63,171 nucleotides of DNA. It comes from Gemmatimonadota bacterium. GTDB lineage: Bacteria; Gemmatimonadota; Gemmatimonadetes; Gemmatimonadales; Gemmatimonadaceae. The position numbers and the translations under genes are program-made. Position 1 is the first letter of the stretch. Every line of letters begins with the position of its first letter. The stretch spans positions 1 to 63,171 of the forward strand of contig JACPFW010000024.1 of the NCBI GenBank assembly GCA_016182795.1, written 5' to 3'. Under the pieces are notes generated by a model, which was given only the letters and a program-made list of their open reading frames with translations, made no database searches and was not told the origin of the DNA. Below are positions 30,601-39,072 of the stretch, piece by piece.

Positions 30601-30964
30601 CCGTTCGTTGACCGCAGTGCTCGCAAACGAATCGGGGGCCGAGGTCAATGCGTTCAAGGCGGCGCTCGATTCCATTGCCCCCGCGCCAACGCGCGGCGGT
30701 CGCGGCCGCGGCTTCGGCGGACGCTTTGGCGCCCCCGCAGGGCCCGCGACACTGGCGAGTGCGAGCGGGACGCTGATGAGCGCCGCCATGGCGATGCAGG
30801 GCGCCGAAGTGGCGCCGACCGCGCGTCAGGTCGCCGCCTGCGCCAGCGCGACCAAGCAGCTTGATGACGTGATGAAGCGCTGGACCGCGCTCAAGACCAC
30901 GCGCCTTGCGGCGCTGAATGCGGCGCGCAAGACGGCGGGGCAGGCGGAGATTCGCCTGCCATGA
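27671..30964 (+). CDS. exported sortilin/VPS10-like beta-propeller protein
   Basis: This 1097-residue protein has a signal ending near ALPAQA. It is built of repeated propeller blades with BNR/Asp-box-like motifs (GVYKSTDAGKTWQ, GLFRSTDGGKTF, FKSTDGGTTWKQ, WKTHDGGKTWTE). A C-terminal region rich in Gly-Arg repeats (RGGRGRGFGGRFG) lies near residue 1015. Such VPS10/sortilin-like WD/YVTN proteins are common in Gemmatimonadota and related phyla, and their role is not established. GTG 27671 begins the signal peptide. The stop overlaps the next ATG as ATGA (30961-30964). Confidence 0.82.
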   Translation: MRSSSCLRATLIALSCALLADALPAQAPTPSAAMQWRQIGPNRAGRGRAAVGVPSQPNVAYVGFDNGGVWRSTDYGNNWEPIFDHEATGSIGAIAVSPSNPNVIYVGTGAGIIRPDLATGLGVYKSTDAGKTWQHLGLFDSQMIAYIDVDPRNPDRFFVAVLGHPYGPNAERGLFRSTDGGKTFEKVLYKDEYTSANDVRIDPSDPNVVYATLWQQQQTFYEGQTFGGGGNGIFKSTDGGTTWKQLTAGLPESVLQANIAIAPSNPALLYAMVAPAMPNGASGPVSFYKSTDRGEHWQLAVNGPDGQPRRTPDPRPLGRIGGGDLPPVVVDPKNEQVVYSASTVMWRTEDGGLNWSAVRGSPGGDDYQRIWINPNDPNIIIAIADQGAVISANRGVSWSNWYTQNTAAMFHVNADNAFPYRLCAGQQDSGSACVDSRSMDGMITFRDWTPVNTQEYGVVAPDPRNPDIVFGSARQGVSRWDRRTRQTTQVGPDMSARGPNGEAFNRNVRTMPLVFSPVNADLLFYASNAVWRTTDRGINWKRISPDLTRQTWEVPASAGKYGRDVKPTPLGAITALAPSYKDANVLWAGTDDGQVQVTVDGGATWTNVTPAGLKPWTRIYNMEAGRHNRLTAYIAANTMRIDDFRPHFWKTHDGGKTWTEISSGLSGDYPANSIREDPRVKGLLYGATDGQVWVSYDDGAQWRSLRNNMPAISVRDIKVKDDSICQCADLVAGTHGRGFWILDNLTPIRKAAEIAKAASSHTAYLVRPATALRIRFGTNEPTPLPPEVPAGENPPPGAILDYFLPHAAGEVKLEIVDAKGIVVRTYSSKDPVLALHPALDRAAYDKLCQKTVTATFCGLPLYWPAEPEIFGASAGMHRVTWDMRLQPAPVEDVAAAGDVDATGAVPGRAMLPETSPWAPPGVYTVRLTVDGTSVTQPITLKLDPRVKTPAPALAQLATLSRAMWDGSNSARAAFASARSLTAVLANESGAEVNAFKAALDSIAPAPTRGGRGRGFGGRFGAPAGPATLASASGTLMSAAMAMQGAEVAPTARQVAACASATKQLDDVMKRWTALKTTRLAALNAARKTAGQAEIRLP

Positions 30965-31542
30965 GGTATGGTGCGTGGGTGCGTCGCCTAGCGGCGGCGG
31001 CGATCGGGGCGGTGCTGGCCGCCGCCCCGATTGCCGCGCAGGCGCCGGCCGCGGCCGATGTCGCTTTCATGAAGGGCATGATCCATCACCACGCGCAGGC
31101 CGTGGAAATGGTGGCGCTAATGCAAGGGCGCACCGACACTCCCGCCCTGCGCTCACTCGGGGAGCGGATCGACGTCTCGCAGCGCGACGAGATTGGGATG
31201 ATGCGGCAGTGGCTGCTGGAGCACGGTCAGGAAGCCCCCGATCCACTCCCGCACATCGGCATGGATATGGGCGACCACGCCATGCCGATGATGCCGGGGA
31301 TGCTCACCGCCGCGCAAATGGCCGAGTTGAAGGCGGCCAAGGGCGCCGAGTTTGACCGGCTGTTCCTGACCGGGATGATTCAGCATCACCAGGGAGCGCT
31401 GACGATGGTGGAGGAGCTGTTTGCCACTTCCGGCGCGGCCCAGAACACCGCCATCTTCCGGTTCGCATCGGACGTCGACGCCGACCAACGCGCGGAGATC
31501 GCGCGGATGCGGGCGCTGCTTCGCCAGGTGCCACCGCGGTAG
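30961..31542 (+). CDS. DUF305 (copper-associated ferritin-like) exported protein
   Basis: This 193-residue protein has a signal ending near PIAAQA. Two MxxHH-like motif blocks (FMKGMIHHHAQAVEM and FLTGMIQHHQGALTM) are the hallmark of DUF305, a four-helix family often linked to copper handling. A Met/His-rich segment (MDMGDHAMPMMPGM) could also bind copper. It starts within the VPS10-like stop (ATGA) and so is cotranslated. Metal specificity is inferred from family lore only. Confidence 0.85.
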   Translation: MRYGAWVRRLAAAAIGAVLAAAPIAAQAPAAADVAFMKGMIHHHAQAVEMVALMQGRTDTPALRSLGERIDVSQRDEIGMMRQWLLEHGQEAPDPLPHIGMDMGDHAMPMMPGMLTAAQMAELKAAKGAEFDRLFLTGMIQHHQGALTMVEELFATSGAAQNTAIFRFASDVDADQRAEIARMRALLRQVPPR

Positions 31543-31583
31543 TTTGCAGTTCGCTGGACACTGAACCCCGTACCGAGGACACT

Positions 31584-33350
31584 ATGCCCCCCATGGTTCC
31601 GCGTCGCGCTGTGCGCGCGACAGTTGTGTCTGTCTTCGCGCTGCTGCTCGCCGGCCGCGCCGGCGCTCAGGGCGCCAGCACCACCGATGCGCGCGCCGGG
31701 CTCAAGGCGGGATGGAAAGACGCCGCGTCCGCGATCTGGAACCTCCGCCTCGTCTCCACGACGTGGAAGCCCGACGCGATGCTGGACGCCAAGAACCTCG
31801 GCAACTTCGGGTTCCTGAACTCCGACCTCGCCTTCGCGGGGAAGTACGTCTTTCAGGGCAACTTCAACGGCTATCAGATCTGGGACGCGTCGGACGTCGC
31901 GAACCTCAAGTTGAAGACGCTCTACCCCTGCCCCGGCGGGCAGGGTGACATGTCGACGTGGGGCAACCTGCTGTTCATGTCGGTCGAAGAGACGCGCGGG
32001 CGCGTGGATTGCGCCCCGGGCGGCGTGAAAGACACGGTGAGCGCCGAGCGATTCCGCGGCATTCGCATCTTCGACATCAGCGACGTGGCGCACCCCAAGG
32101 TGATCACGCAGGTGCAGACGTGCCGCGGTTCCCACACGCACACGCTCGTGCCGGACCCCAAGGACAAGGGCGCCATCTACGTCTACGTGCAGGGAACAAG
32201 CGTCGTGCGTTCGCCGAATGAGTTGGCGGGATGCTCCGGCAACTCGCCTGAGGCCGATGCCAACTCGTCGCGTTTCCGCATCGAGATCATCCGCGTGCCC
32301 TTGGCGCACCCGGCCGAGGCGAAAGTCGTGAATGCGCCGCGCATCTTTGCCGACTCCGCAGGGCACATCGCCGGCCTCTGGAAGGGTGGCAAGCATGGCG
32401 AAGGGACACAGGAGACGTCGGTCACCGACCAGTGCCATGACATCACAGTGTATCCGGCACTCGGCCTCGCGGCGGGCGCTTGTTCGGGGAACGGGATCAT
32501 CCTCGACATCACCGATCCGGCGAATCCCAAGCGCATCGCCGAGGCGATGGATCCCAACTTCGCGTATTGGCACTCGGCGAACTTCAGCAATGATGGGTCG
32601 AAGGTACTGTTCACCGACGAGTGGGGCGGCGGCGCGGCCCCGCGCTGCCGCGCCAGCGACAAGCTGACGTGGGGGGCCGACGCGATCTTCACGCTCGACG
32701 GGCGCGCGCTGCGTCACGTCGGGTACTACAAGCTTCCGGTCGCGCAGGGCAACTCCGAGAACTGCGTCGCCCACAACGGCGCGATCATCCCCGTGCCGGG
32801 ACGCGACATCATGGCGCAGGCGTGGTACCAGGGTGGCATCTCGGTCTTCGACTTCACCGATCCCGCCAAGCCGCGCGAGATCGCCTATTTCGATCGCGGG
32901 CCGATCAGCGCCGACACGCTGCACCTTGGCGGGTCGTGGTCGGCGTACTGGCACAACGGCCACATCTGGAGTTCGGAGATCGCGCGCGGGCTTGATGTGC
33001 TGGAGCTGACGCCGGGCCGCGAGCTGTCGGCCAACGAGATTGCCGCCGCCGCACTGGTGAAGTTCGACGTGAACAACCCGCAGACGCAGATGCGCAATGT
33101 CTGGCCGGCGCACCCCGCGGTGGCGCGCGCGTATCTGGACCAGCTTGAACGCGATGCCGGATTGGGCGCGGCGCGCATTGCCGCCATTCGCTCGGCGATC
33201 GACGGGGCGGAGCAGGCCAGCGGCGCCGCGCGGCGCACGGCGTATCAGGCGCTCGCCAAGTCGCTCGCCGGAGACGTGTCGGGTGCGTCTGACACGACGC
33301 GCGTGAAGGCCCTGACCGACGTGATCACCCAGCTCGCGGCGCAGCGCTGA
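31584..33350 (+). CDS. LVIVD repeat-containing exported protein
   Basis: This 588-residue protein has a signal ending near RAGAQG. Beta-propeller-type repeats include IWDASDVANL, IRIFDISDVAHPKV, LDITDPANPKRIA and VFDFTDPAKPREIA, the LVIVD signature. Cys-containing loops (YPCPGGQG; TCRGSHTH; DQCHDITV) are noticeable and may form disulfides. The role is unknown. Starts at 31584 (GAGGA upstream) or 31593 (after a CCCCCC run) are both possible. It follows DUF305 by 41 bases. Confidence 0.8.
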   Translation: MPPMVPRRAVRATVVSVFALLLAGRAGAQGASTTDARAGLKAGWKDAASAIWNLRLVSTTWKPDAMLDAKNLGNFGFLNSDLAFAGKYVFQGNFNGYQIWDASDVANLKLKTLYPCPGGQGDMSTWGNLLFMSVEETRGRVDCAPGGVKDTVSAERFRGIRIFDISDVAHPKVITQVQTCRGSHTHTLVPDPKDKGAIYVYVQGTSVVRSPNELAGCSGNSPEADANSSRFRIEIIRVPLAHPAEAKVVNAPRIFADSAGHIAGLWKGGKHGEGTQETSVTDQCHDITVYPALGLAAGACSGNGIILDITDPANPKRIAEAMDPNFAYWHSANFSNDGSKVLFTDEWGGGAAPRCRASDKLTWGADAIFTLDGRALRHVGYYKLPVAQGNSENCVAHNGAIIPVPGRDIMAQAWYQGGISVFDFTDPAKPREIAYFDRGPISADTLHLGGSWSAYWHNGHIWSSEIARGLDVLELTPGRELSANEIAAAALVKFDVNNPQTQMRNVWPAHPAVARAYLDQLERDAGLGAARIAAIRSAIDGAEQASGAARRTAYQALAKSLAGDVSGASDTTRVKALTDVITQLAAQR

Positions 33351-33372
33351 CACGTGAGCAGCAGGGATGACG

Positions 33373-33436
33373 AGGGGCGCCACCAGCATATCGGTGGCGC
33401 CCCTTGTCTGTGCTCTCCTGTGTCTCCCTGTGCTAC
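33373..33436. terminator. hairpin terminator plus CTGTG-type repeat between convergent genes
   Basis: A perfect 12-base-pair stem, AGGGGCGCCACC (33373-33384) with 33393-33404, has an 8-base loop and is followed by TTGTCT. Immediately after comes a CT-rich stretch of CTGTG/TCTCC units (33408-33434), which resembles the repeat at 60138-60170. It ends at the aminotransferase stop codon and probably acts for both strands. Confidence 0.7.
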
Positions 33437-34680
33437 GCTGCTATCGCCCGCAACGCCTTCACAAACGCATCCAGCTCCGCCGTAGTCGTGTAGACCTGCG
33501 GTGTGACACGCACCCCGCGCACGCGGCCGCCGTCGATGGCCACTGTCCAGATCTTGTGCTGGTCGAACAGGATCTTCATCAGGTCGGCGGGCTTCACGCC
33601 CTCCACGCCCACATTGGCGATGCCACAGGAGCGAGCCGGATCGGCCGGCGTGTTCAGCACGATGCGAGACTGGCCCCGCACCTGGTCGCTCCAGTGGCGC
33701 TGGAGGTAGCGTAGGCGGGCCTCCTTGCGCGCAATGCCAATCGCCTCGTGGAATGCGATGGCATTCTCGATGGCGAGGTCGGTGTGGCAGGGATGCGTGC
33801 CGGTGTGGTTGAGCTTGCGGATGTCGTCGTCCGGCGAGCCATCGCCGTAGATCGGCCAAAGGCCGGCAATGCGGTCCTGACGCACGTACAGGATGCCGGC
33901 GCCCAGCGGCACCGACAGCCATTTGTGCAGCGACGCGCCGTAGTAGTCGCAGTGCAGGTCGGGAATCCTGAAGTCGAGATGCGCAAACGCGTGCGCGCCG
34001 TCCACCATCACCTGTACGCCGCGCTCGTGCGCCATGTCGCAGATGGCGCGCACGGGAAGAATCTGCCCCGTGATGTTGACCATGTGGCAGATCATCAGCA
34101 GGCGCGTCCGGGGCGTGATCGCGTTGGCGTACACCTGCACGACCTCATCGTCGCTCGTCGGATTGAGCGGAAGGTCGATGAGCCGGTTGACCATCCCGTA
34201 GCGGCGTGCCTGCAGCTTGAACTGCTCGAGCATCGCGCCGTAATCGGAATTGGCCATCACGGCTTCGTCGCCCGGCTTCCAGTCAAAGCCGGCGATCACG
34301 GTGTCGAGCGACTCGGTGGTGTTGCGCGTGATGATCAACTCGGCCGGCGAGCAGCCCGCGAGTGCGGCGAGCCTGGTGCGCACGCGCAGCTTGTCGTCGT
34401 CCTTCACGGTGCGCATGTAGCGCGATCCGAGGTAGTTGACGTGCCGTACGTGGCCGATGAATCCCTCCAGCGTTTCCTCGGGCTGGAAGCAGTAGTAGCC
34501 GTTTTCGAGGTTGATGAAGTCGGGGTTCAGCTTGAACTTCGCCCGCAGTGCACCCCAGAACGGCTCGTCCCTGGCGAGCGTCGCGGCTGGCACGGAGGCC
34601 GCCTGCGCCAAGAGCTCGGGGCCTAACACAAGGCCCGCCGAGATGCCGCCAACCGTGCGCAAGAACTCCCGTTTATCCAT
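33433..34680 (-). CDS. class V PLP aminotransferase/epimerase-like enzyme, Tat-exported
   Basis: This 415-residue fold-type I PLP enzyme resembles isopenicillin N epimerase and selenocysteine lyase/cysteine desulfurase. The N-terminus KREFLRTVGGISAGLV is a Tat-like signal. The PLP core includes TRNTTESLD, MVDGAHAFAH (Asp228) and ASLHKWLSVPLG (Schiff-base Lys253). Family members act on cyclic or linear amino compounds. The exact substrate is unknown, and the periplasmic location is unusual for a PLP enzyme. GAGGAGC precedes the start. Confidence 0.85.
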   Translation of the reverse strand: MDKREFLRTVGGISAGLVLGPELLAQAASVPAATLARDEPFWGALRAKFKLNPDFINLENGYYCFQPEETLEGFIGHVRHVNYLGSRYMRTVKDDDKLRVRTRLAALAGCSPAELIITRNTTESLDTVIAGFDWKPGDEAVMANSDYGAMLEQFKLQARRYGMVNRLIDLPLNPTSDDEVVQVYANAITPRTRLLMICHMVNITGQILPVRAICDMAHERGVQVMVDGAHAFAHLDFRIPDLHCDYYGASLHKWLSVPLGAGILYVRQDRIAGLWPIYGDGSPDDDIRKLNHTGTHPCHTDLAIENAIAFHEAIGIARKEARLRYLQRHWSDQVRGQSRIVLNTPADPARSCGIANVGVEGVKPADLMKILFDQHKIWTVAIDGGRVRGVRVTPQVYTTTAELDAFVKALRAIAA

Positions 34681-34814
34681 CGCATATGCTCCTCGGGGGG
34701 CCCACTCGGGCCGGGGTGACTGGATGCCCGCTGGCCATCAGGCGACCTTATAGTAGCCATCACGGCCGCCGCGTGTCAGCCGCCGCGTCCACGTCCCGTC
34801 AGACAGGAGCACGC

Positions 34815-35687
34815 ATGCGCATCAGCCCCCTCGTCCTCGGCCTCGTCCTTCCCGCCGCGCTCGCCGCGCAAGACGCGCCGCGGCCGGCGCAACCGCCGTC
34901 GCCGCGCGCCGACAGCACGCGAATGGCCAACCGACTCGACGCCGACGGCCAGACGACCAGGGCGCGCGAGATCTTCGCCGCGCTCATCGCGAGCAGTCCG
35001 ACACCGGCGGCCAAGGCGGCCGCCCAGCGGGCGATGGCCATGTCGTACGCCTTTGACGGCGACTGCACCAACACCGTGAAGTACGAAGAGTTGGTGATGG
35101 CGTACTGGCGGACGCGCGAAGCGGAAGAGCCGCAGAACGCGTTCTATCAGCAGGGCGAGATGGCCAACGAGGCGGCCCGCGTGTGCATTGATGCCGGCGA
35201 CCTGAAGACGGCGGAGAAGTACTACCGGCTCGGCAGTGAACTGGGCAACAAGGAGCCCGCTCCGCGCACGCACCCGAAGAGTCTATGGGACTTCCGCCTC
35301 GAGCACGCGCTGGCACGCGTGGCCGCCCGACGCGGCGACAAGGCAGCCGCCGCGCGTCACGTCGCCGCCGCGCGCAAGGCGCTCGACAGCGACTCGGCGA
35401 TGGCGGCTCAGCAGGAGCGCTTCTTCCCGTACCTCACGGGCTACGTGGCGCTCTACACCGGCGAGCTTGCCACCGCCGAGTCCGACTTGAGCAAGGCGCT
35501 GTCGATGCGCGGCAGCGAGCGCGATCCGTTCTTCCATGCCCTGCTGGGGATGGCGTACGAGAAGAAGGGCGACGCGGCGAAGGCCAAGGAGTACTACGAG
35601 AAGGCATACGATCTGGCGGCCAACGCGCACAATCCACCGGCGGCGTTTACGCGGCCGTTCGCGCGCCAGAAGCTCGCGACGCCGTAG
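34815..35687 (+). CDS. exported tetratricopeptide-repeat protein
   Basis: This 290-residue protein has a signal ending near AALAAQ. It contains TPR-like helical pairs (AREIFAALIASSP; GDLKTAEKYYRLGSELG; FHALLGMAYEKKGDAAKAKEYYEKAYDLA), so it is probably a scaffold for protein contacts in the periplasm. AGGAGC precedes the ATG. The NirK-like gene starts 77 bases after the stop, with a large hairpin between them. Confidence 0.8.
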   Translation: MRISPLVLGLVLPAALAAQDAPRPAQPPSPRADSTRMANRLDADGQTTRAREIFAALIASSPTPAAKAAAQRAMAMSYAFDGDCTNTVKYEELVMAYWRTREAEEPQNAFYQQGEMANEAARVCIDAGDLKTAEKYYRLGSELGNKEPAPRTHPKSLWDFRLEHALARVAARRGDKAAAARHVAAARKALDSDSAMAAQQERFFPYLTGYVALYTGELATAESDLSKALSMRGSERDPFFHALLGMAYEKKGDAAKAKEYYEKAYDLAANAHNPPAAFTRPFARQKLATP

Positions 35688-35712
35688 CACCGGACGGGGT
35701 ACCCGAAGAGGC

Positions 35713-35764
35713 GGGCTCCAGTGTATAGTGGGACATGCAGTACCACTTTACACTGGAGCCCCCC
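35713..35764 (+). promoter_or_regulatory. 19-bp hairpin covering the ribosome-binding site of the NirK-like gene
   Basis: A 19-base-pair stem (35713-35731 with 35743-35761), with one T/T mismatch at 35726, encloses an 11-base loop. The right arm contains the only GGAG (35755-35758) and ends 3 bases before the ATG at 35765. A TATAGT box (35724-35729) lies inside the left arm. It could therefore hide the start in the mRNA, act as an operator over a -10 box, or terminate the previous transcript. No promoter with a clear -35 was found. Confidence 0.7.
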
Positions 35765-36760
<996 letters not shown>

Positions 36761-36791
36761 CGTTGACCTGAGTTCCGAGAGGACCGCAGCC

Positions 36792-37202
36792 GTGACACGC
36801 CACTCGATGACCGCACGCGGGACCTTTGAGGTGAGCATGACCCCGCAGGCGAGCAACACGCACGACGGGGTCACGGAGTCGCGGTTGGGACTCGAGAAGC
36901 GGTATCACGGACACCTCGATGCCTCGGGCGCCGGAACGATGCTCAGCGCGTCGACGGCAACGCCGGGATCGGCCGGCTATGTGGCGATGGAGCGTGTGTC
37001 GGGCACGCTCCATGGCCGCAGCGGCAGCTTCGTGCTGCAGCACCACGGGCTCATGGAACGGGGCACGCCGCACCTCGCCATCGCCATCGTCCCCGACTCG
37101 GGGACCGGCGAGTTGTCGGGCATCAGCGGCCAGTGCCACATTATCGTCGCCAACGGTACGCACTCGTACGAGCTGCACTACAGCTTGAATCCGACGCCGT
37201 AG
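36792..37202 (+). CDS. DUF3224 family protein
   Basis: This 136-residue protein has the DUF3224 pattern: TARGTFEV, GRSGSFVLQHHGLMERG, and IAIVPDSGTGELSGISG. Members adopt a small beta-barrel resembling allene oxide cyclase-like folds, with no firm function. The start is GTG 36792, with GAGAGGA 9 bases upstream; ATG 36807 is an alternative. It follows the NirK-like gene by 31 bases. Confidence 0.8.
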   Translation: MTRHSMTARGTFEVSMTPQASNTHDGVTESRLGLEKRYHGHLDASGAGTMLSASTATPGSAGYVAMERVSGTLHGRSGSFVLQHHGLMERGTPHLAIAIVPDSGTGELSGISGQCHIIVANGTHSYELHYSLNPTP

Positions 37203-37220
37203 CGTCGCCCGGAGCACCTG

Positions 37221-37712
37221 ATGCGGTATCTGATGCGGCAGAAGCTGCTCTCGTGGGGCGACGACTTCGTCATCAAGGACGAAGACGGTCGCGAGGTGTA
37301 CTTTGTCGACGGCAAGGCGATCAGCCTTGGCAACAAGGCGTCGTTCCAGGATATGGCGGGGAACGAACTGGCGTACATCGCCCAGAAGTTCCTGACGCTC
37401 ATTCCCACCTATGAGATCAGCGTGGCGGGCGCTCTGGTTGCCGTCGTGAAGCGGGATCTCTTCAAGTTCCTCCACCATACGTTCACGGTGGACGTCCCCG
37501 GACCGGACGACTTGACGGCCGAAGGCGAGCTGATGGACCACGAATACAGCTTCCGGCGCGGCGACGCCCCGGTGGCGCACGTGTCGAAGCAGTGGTTCAC
37601 GCTCGCCGATACCTATGGGGTGGAGATCGGCGAAGCCGAGGATCCGGTGCTCGTGCTGGCCAGCGCGGTGGTGATCGATCTCGTCTGCCACGATCATCGT
37701 CGGCGGCGCTAA
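37221..37712 (+). CDS. LURP-one-related (LOR) family protein
   Basis: This 163-residue protein begins MRYLMRQKLLSWGDDFVIKDEDG, the LOR/Tubby-like C-terminal domain pattern (YFVDGKAISLGNKASF; WFTLADTYGVEI). The related plant LURP proteins and bacterial LOR proteins are thought to contact membranes or phospholipids. The bacterial role is unknown. It follows DUF3224 by 18 bases. Confidence 0.85.
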   Translation: MRYLMRQKLLSWGDDFVIKDEDGREVYFVDGKAISLGNKASFQDMAGNELAYIAQKFLTLIPTYEISVAGALVAVVKRDLFKFLHHTFTVDVPGPDDLTAEGELMDHEYSFRRGDAPVAHVSKQWFTLADTYGVEIGEAEDPVLVLASAVVIDLVCHDHRRRR

Positions 37713-37744
37713 GACGCCAGCCGTCGCGCGCCGCGGCGGGCATG

Positions 37745-38158
37745 CTACACGGCCTGCATCCAGCGGCCGAACGCGGTGGCGGCGCCGCTCACCGTCGCCG
37801 TGAACACGGTGCCCCAGATCAAATCCACGACAGCCCCCTTCACGGGGAAGTCCTTGAGCAGGGCGAGCGCCGTGAGGTCGAACGCCGCGTACGCGGCGAG
37901 GCCGAACATGGCGCCCAGCGCAACGGCGCGGCCCACCGAGTCCCGCTCGAGGCCGGGCTTCACGCAGAGCACCACGATGGCGGCCACGTAGATCAGATAA
38001 AAGAGGATCGCCGCGCCCCACTGCACGTCGGAGCGCGTGAGGTGCCCCATTTGCTCGGCGTAAAACCGTCTCGCGACGACGCCCAGCCACGTCAGATCGA
38101 TGGCGAAGAACATGGCAACGACGACGGCGTAGAGCTTCAGAAACTGGAGAGCGGGCAT
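37745..38158 (-). CDS. DUF2177 family membrane protein
   Basis: This 137-residue protein has four hydrophobic helices and features of DUF2177: AIDLTWLGVVARRFYAEQMGHL and FGLAAYAAFDLTALALLKDFPVKGAVVDLIWG. The function is unknown. The ATG at 38158 starts the first helix. It is convergent with the LOR gene and divergent from the SGNH hydrolase. Confidence 0.87.
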   Translation of the reverse strand: MPALQFLKLYAVVVAMFFAIDLTWLGVVARRFYAEQMGHLTRSDVQWGAAILFYLIYVAAIVVLCVKPGLERDSVGRAVALGAMFGLAAYAAFDLTALALLKDFPVKGAVVDLIWGTVFTATVSGAATAFGRWMQAV

Positions 38159-38237
38159 TGGCGTATGCGAGAGAGGAGGGGATGCCGGACTAACCCGGTG
38201 CCTCACACAGACGTTCCCGTCGGTCGTGCGTGGCGTC

Positions 38238-38255
38238 TATATTCTCGCACCCCCC
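38238..38255 (+). promoter_or_regulatory. -10 box and CCCCCC very short leader of SGNH hydrolase gene
   Basis: TATATT (38238-38243) lies 12 bases before the ATG, separated by CTCGCA and then CCCCCC (38250-38255). No clear -35 was found. Transcription would start about 6 bases before the start codon, and there is no Shine-Dalgarno. Confidence 0.4.
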
Positions 38256-39053
38256 ATGCCCACACCACATCCCAGACACTTCGCCCGCTACGTCGCCATC
38301 GGTGACAGTTCAACCGAAGGGCTCGACGATCCCGACGGCCGCGGCGGGTATCGCGGCTGGGCGAATCGACTGGCTGCGCACGTCGCGGCCGCGCAGGACG
38401 GCGGCCTGCTCTACGCCAACCTCGCCGTCCGCGGCCGCAAGACCAAGGATATTCGCCGTGAGCAGCTCGTCCCGGCGCTGTCCATGCACCCCGATCTCGT
38501 GACCGTCTTCTCCGGGGTCAATGACATTGCCCGTCGGCGGTGCGACGTGACGGCCGTGGCACGGGAGACCGAGCGCATGCTGTCCGCGTTCGCCGGCACG
38601 GGGGCGACCGTGCTCACCATTACGATGCCGGACTTGAGCGCCGTGGCGCCGGTCGCGCGATTGGTGCGCGATCGCCTGCTCGAACTCAACGATCGGGTGC
38701 GCGAAGCCTGCACGCGCTCGGGCGCGCGGTGCGTCGACCTGGCGCGTGTGCCGGTGACGGGCGACCTGCGGCTCTGGAGCGGAGACCGGCTGCACGCAAA
38801 CTCCGAGGGACACCGGCGCATCGCCGCCGCGTTGGCGCAGGCGCTGGGCTTGCCGGGCTACGACGCTTCGTGGGCTGATCCGCTGCCGCCGGCGCCGCCG
38901 GCATCCATCGTCGCTCGCGTCACCGACGAACTACGCTGGACTGGCGAGCATCTGGTGCCGTGGCTCTGGCGTCATGCCCGCGGCGTCTCGTCGGGAGACG
39001 GCCGCACCGCCAAGCGGCCGACGCTCGAGACGGTCGAACCCGACAACATCTAG
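38256..39053 (+). CDS. SGNH/GDSL hydrolase
   Basis: This 265-residue hydrolase has block I AIGDSSTEG (nucleophile Ser), block II LAVRGRKTKD, block III FSGVNDI, and block V GDRLHANSEGHRRI (Asp/His). It lacks a signal peptide, so it may act inside the cell as an esterase or lipase-like enzyme. The start lies 12 bases after a TATATT box and directly after CCCCCC. Confidence 0.9.
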   Translation: MPTPHPRHFARYVAIGDSSTEGLDDPDGRGGYRGWANRLAAHVAAAQDGGLLYANLAVRGRKTKDIRREQLVPALSMHPDLVTVFSGVNDIARRRCDVTAVARETERMLSAFAGTGATVLTITMPDLSAVAPVARLVRDRLLELNDRVREACTRSGARCVDLARVPVTGDLRLWSGDRLHANSEGHRRIAAALAQALGLPGYDASWADPLPPAPPASIVARVTDELRWTGEHLVPWLWRHARGVSSGDGRTAKRPTLETVEPDNI

Positions 39054-39072
39054 GCCCGGTGCACCGCACACC

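Noticed and set aside
31386..33389. Long reading frame on the minus strand opposite the LVIVD protein
   Set aside because: It has no recognisable domain. The plus-strand gene has a signal peptide and repeat motifs, so this is a shadow.
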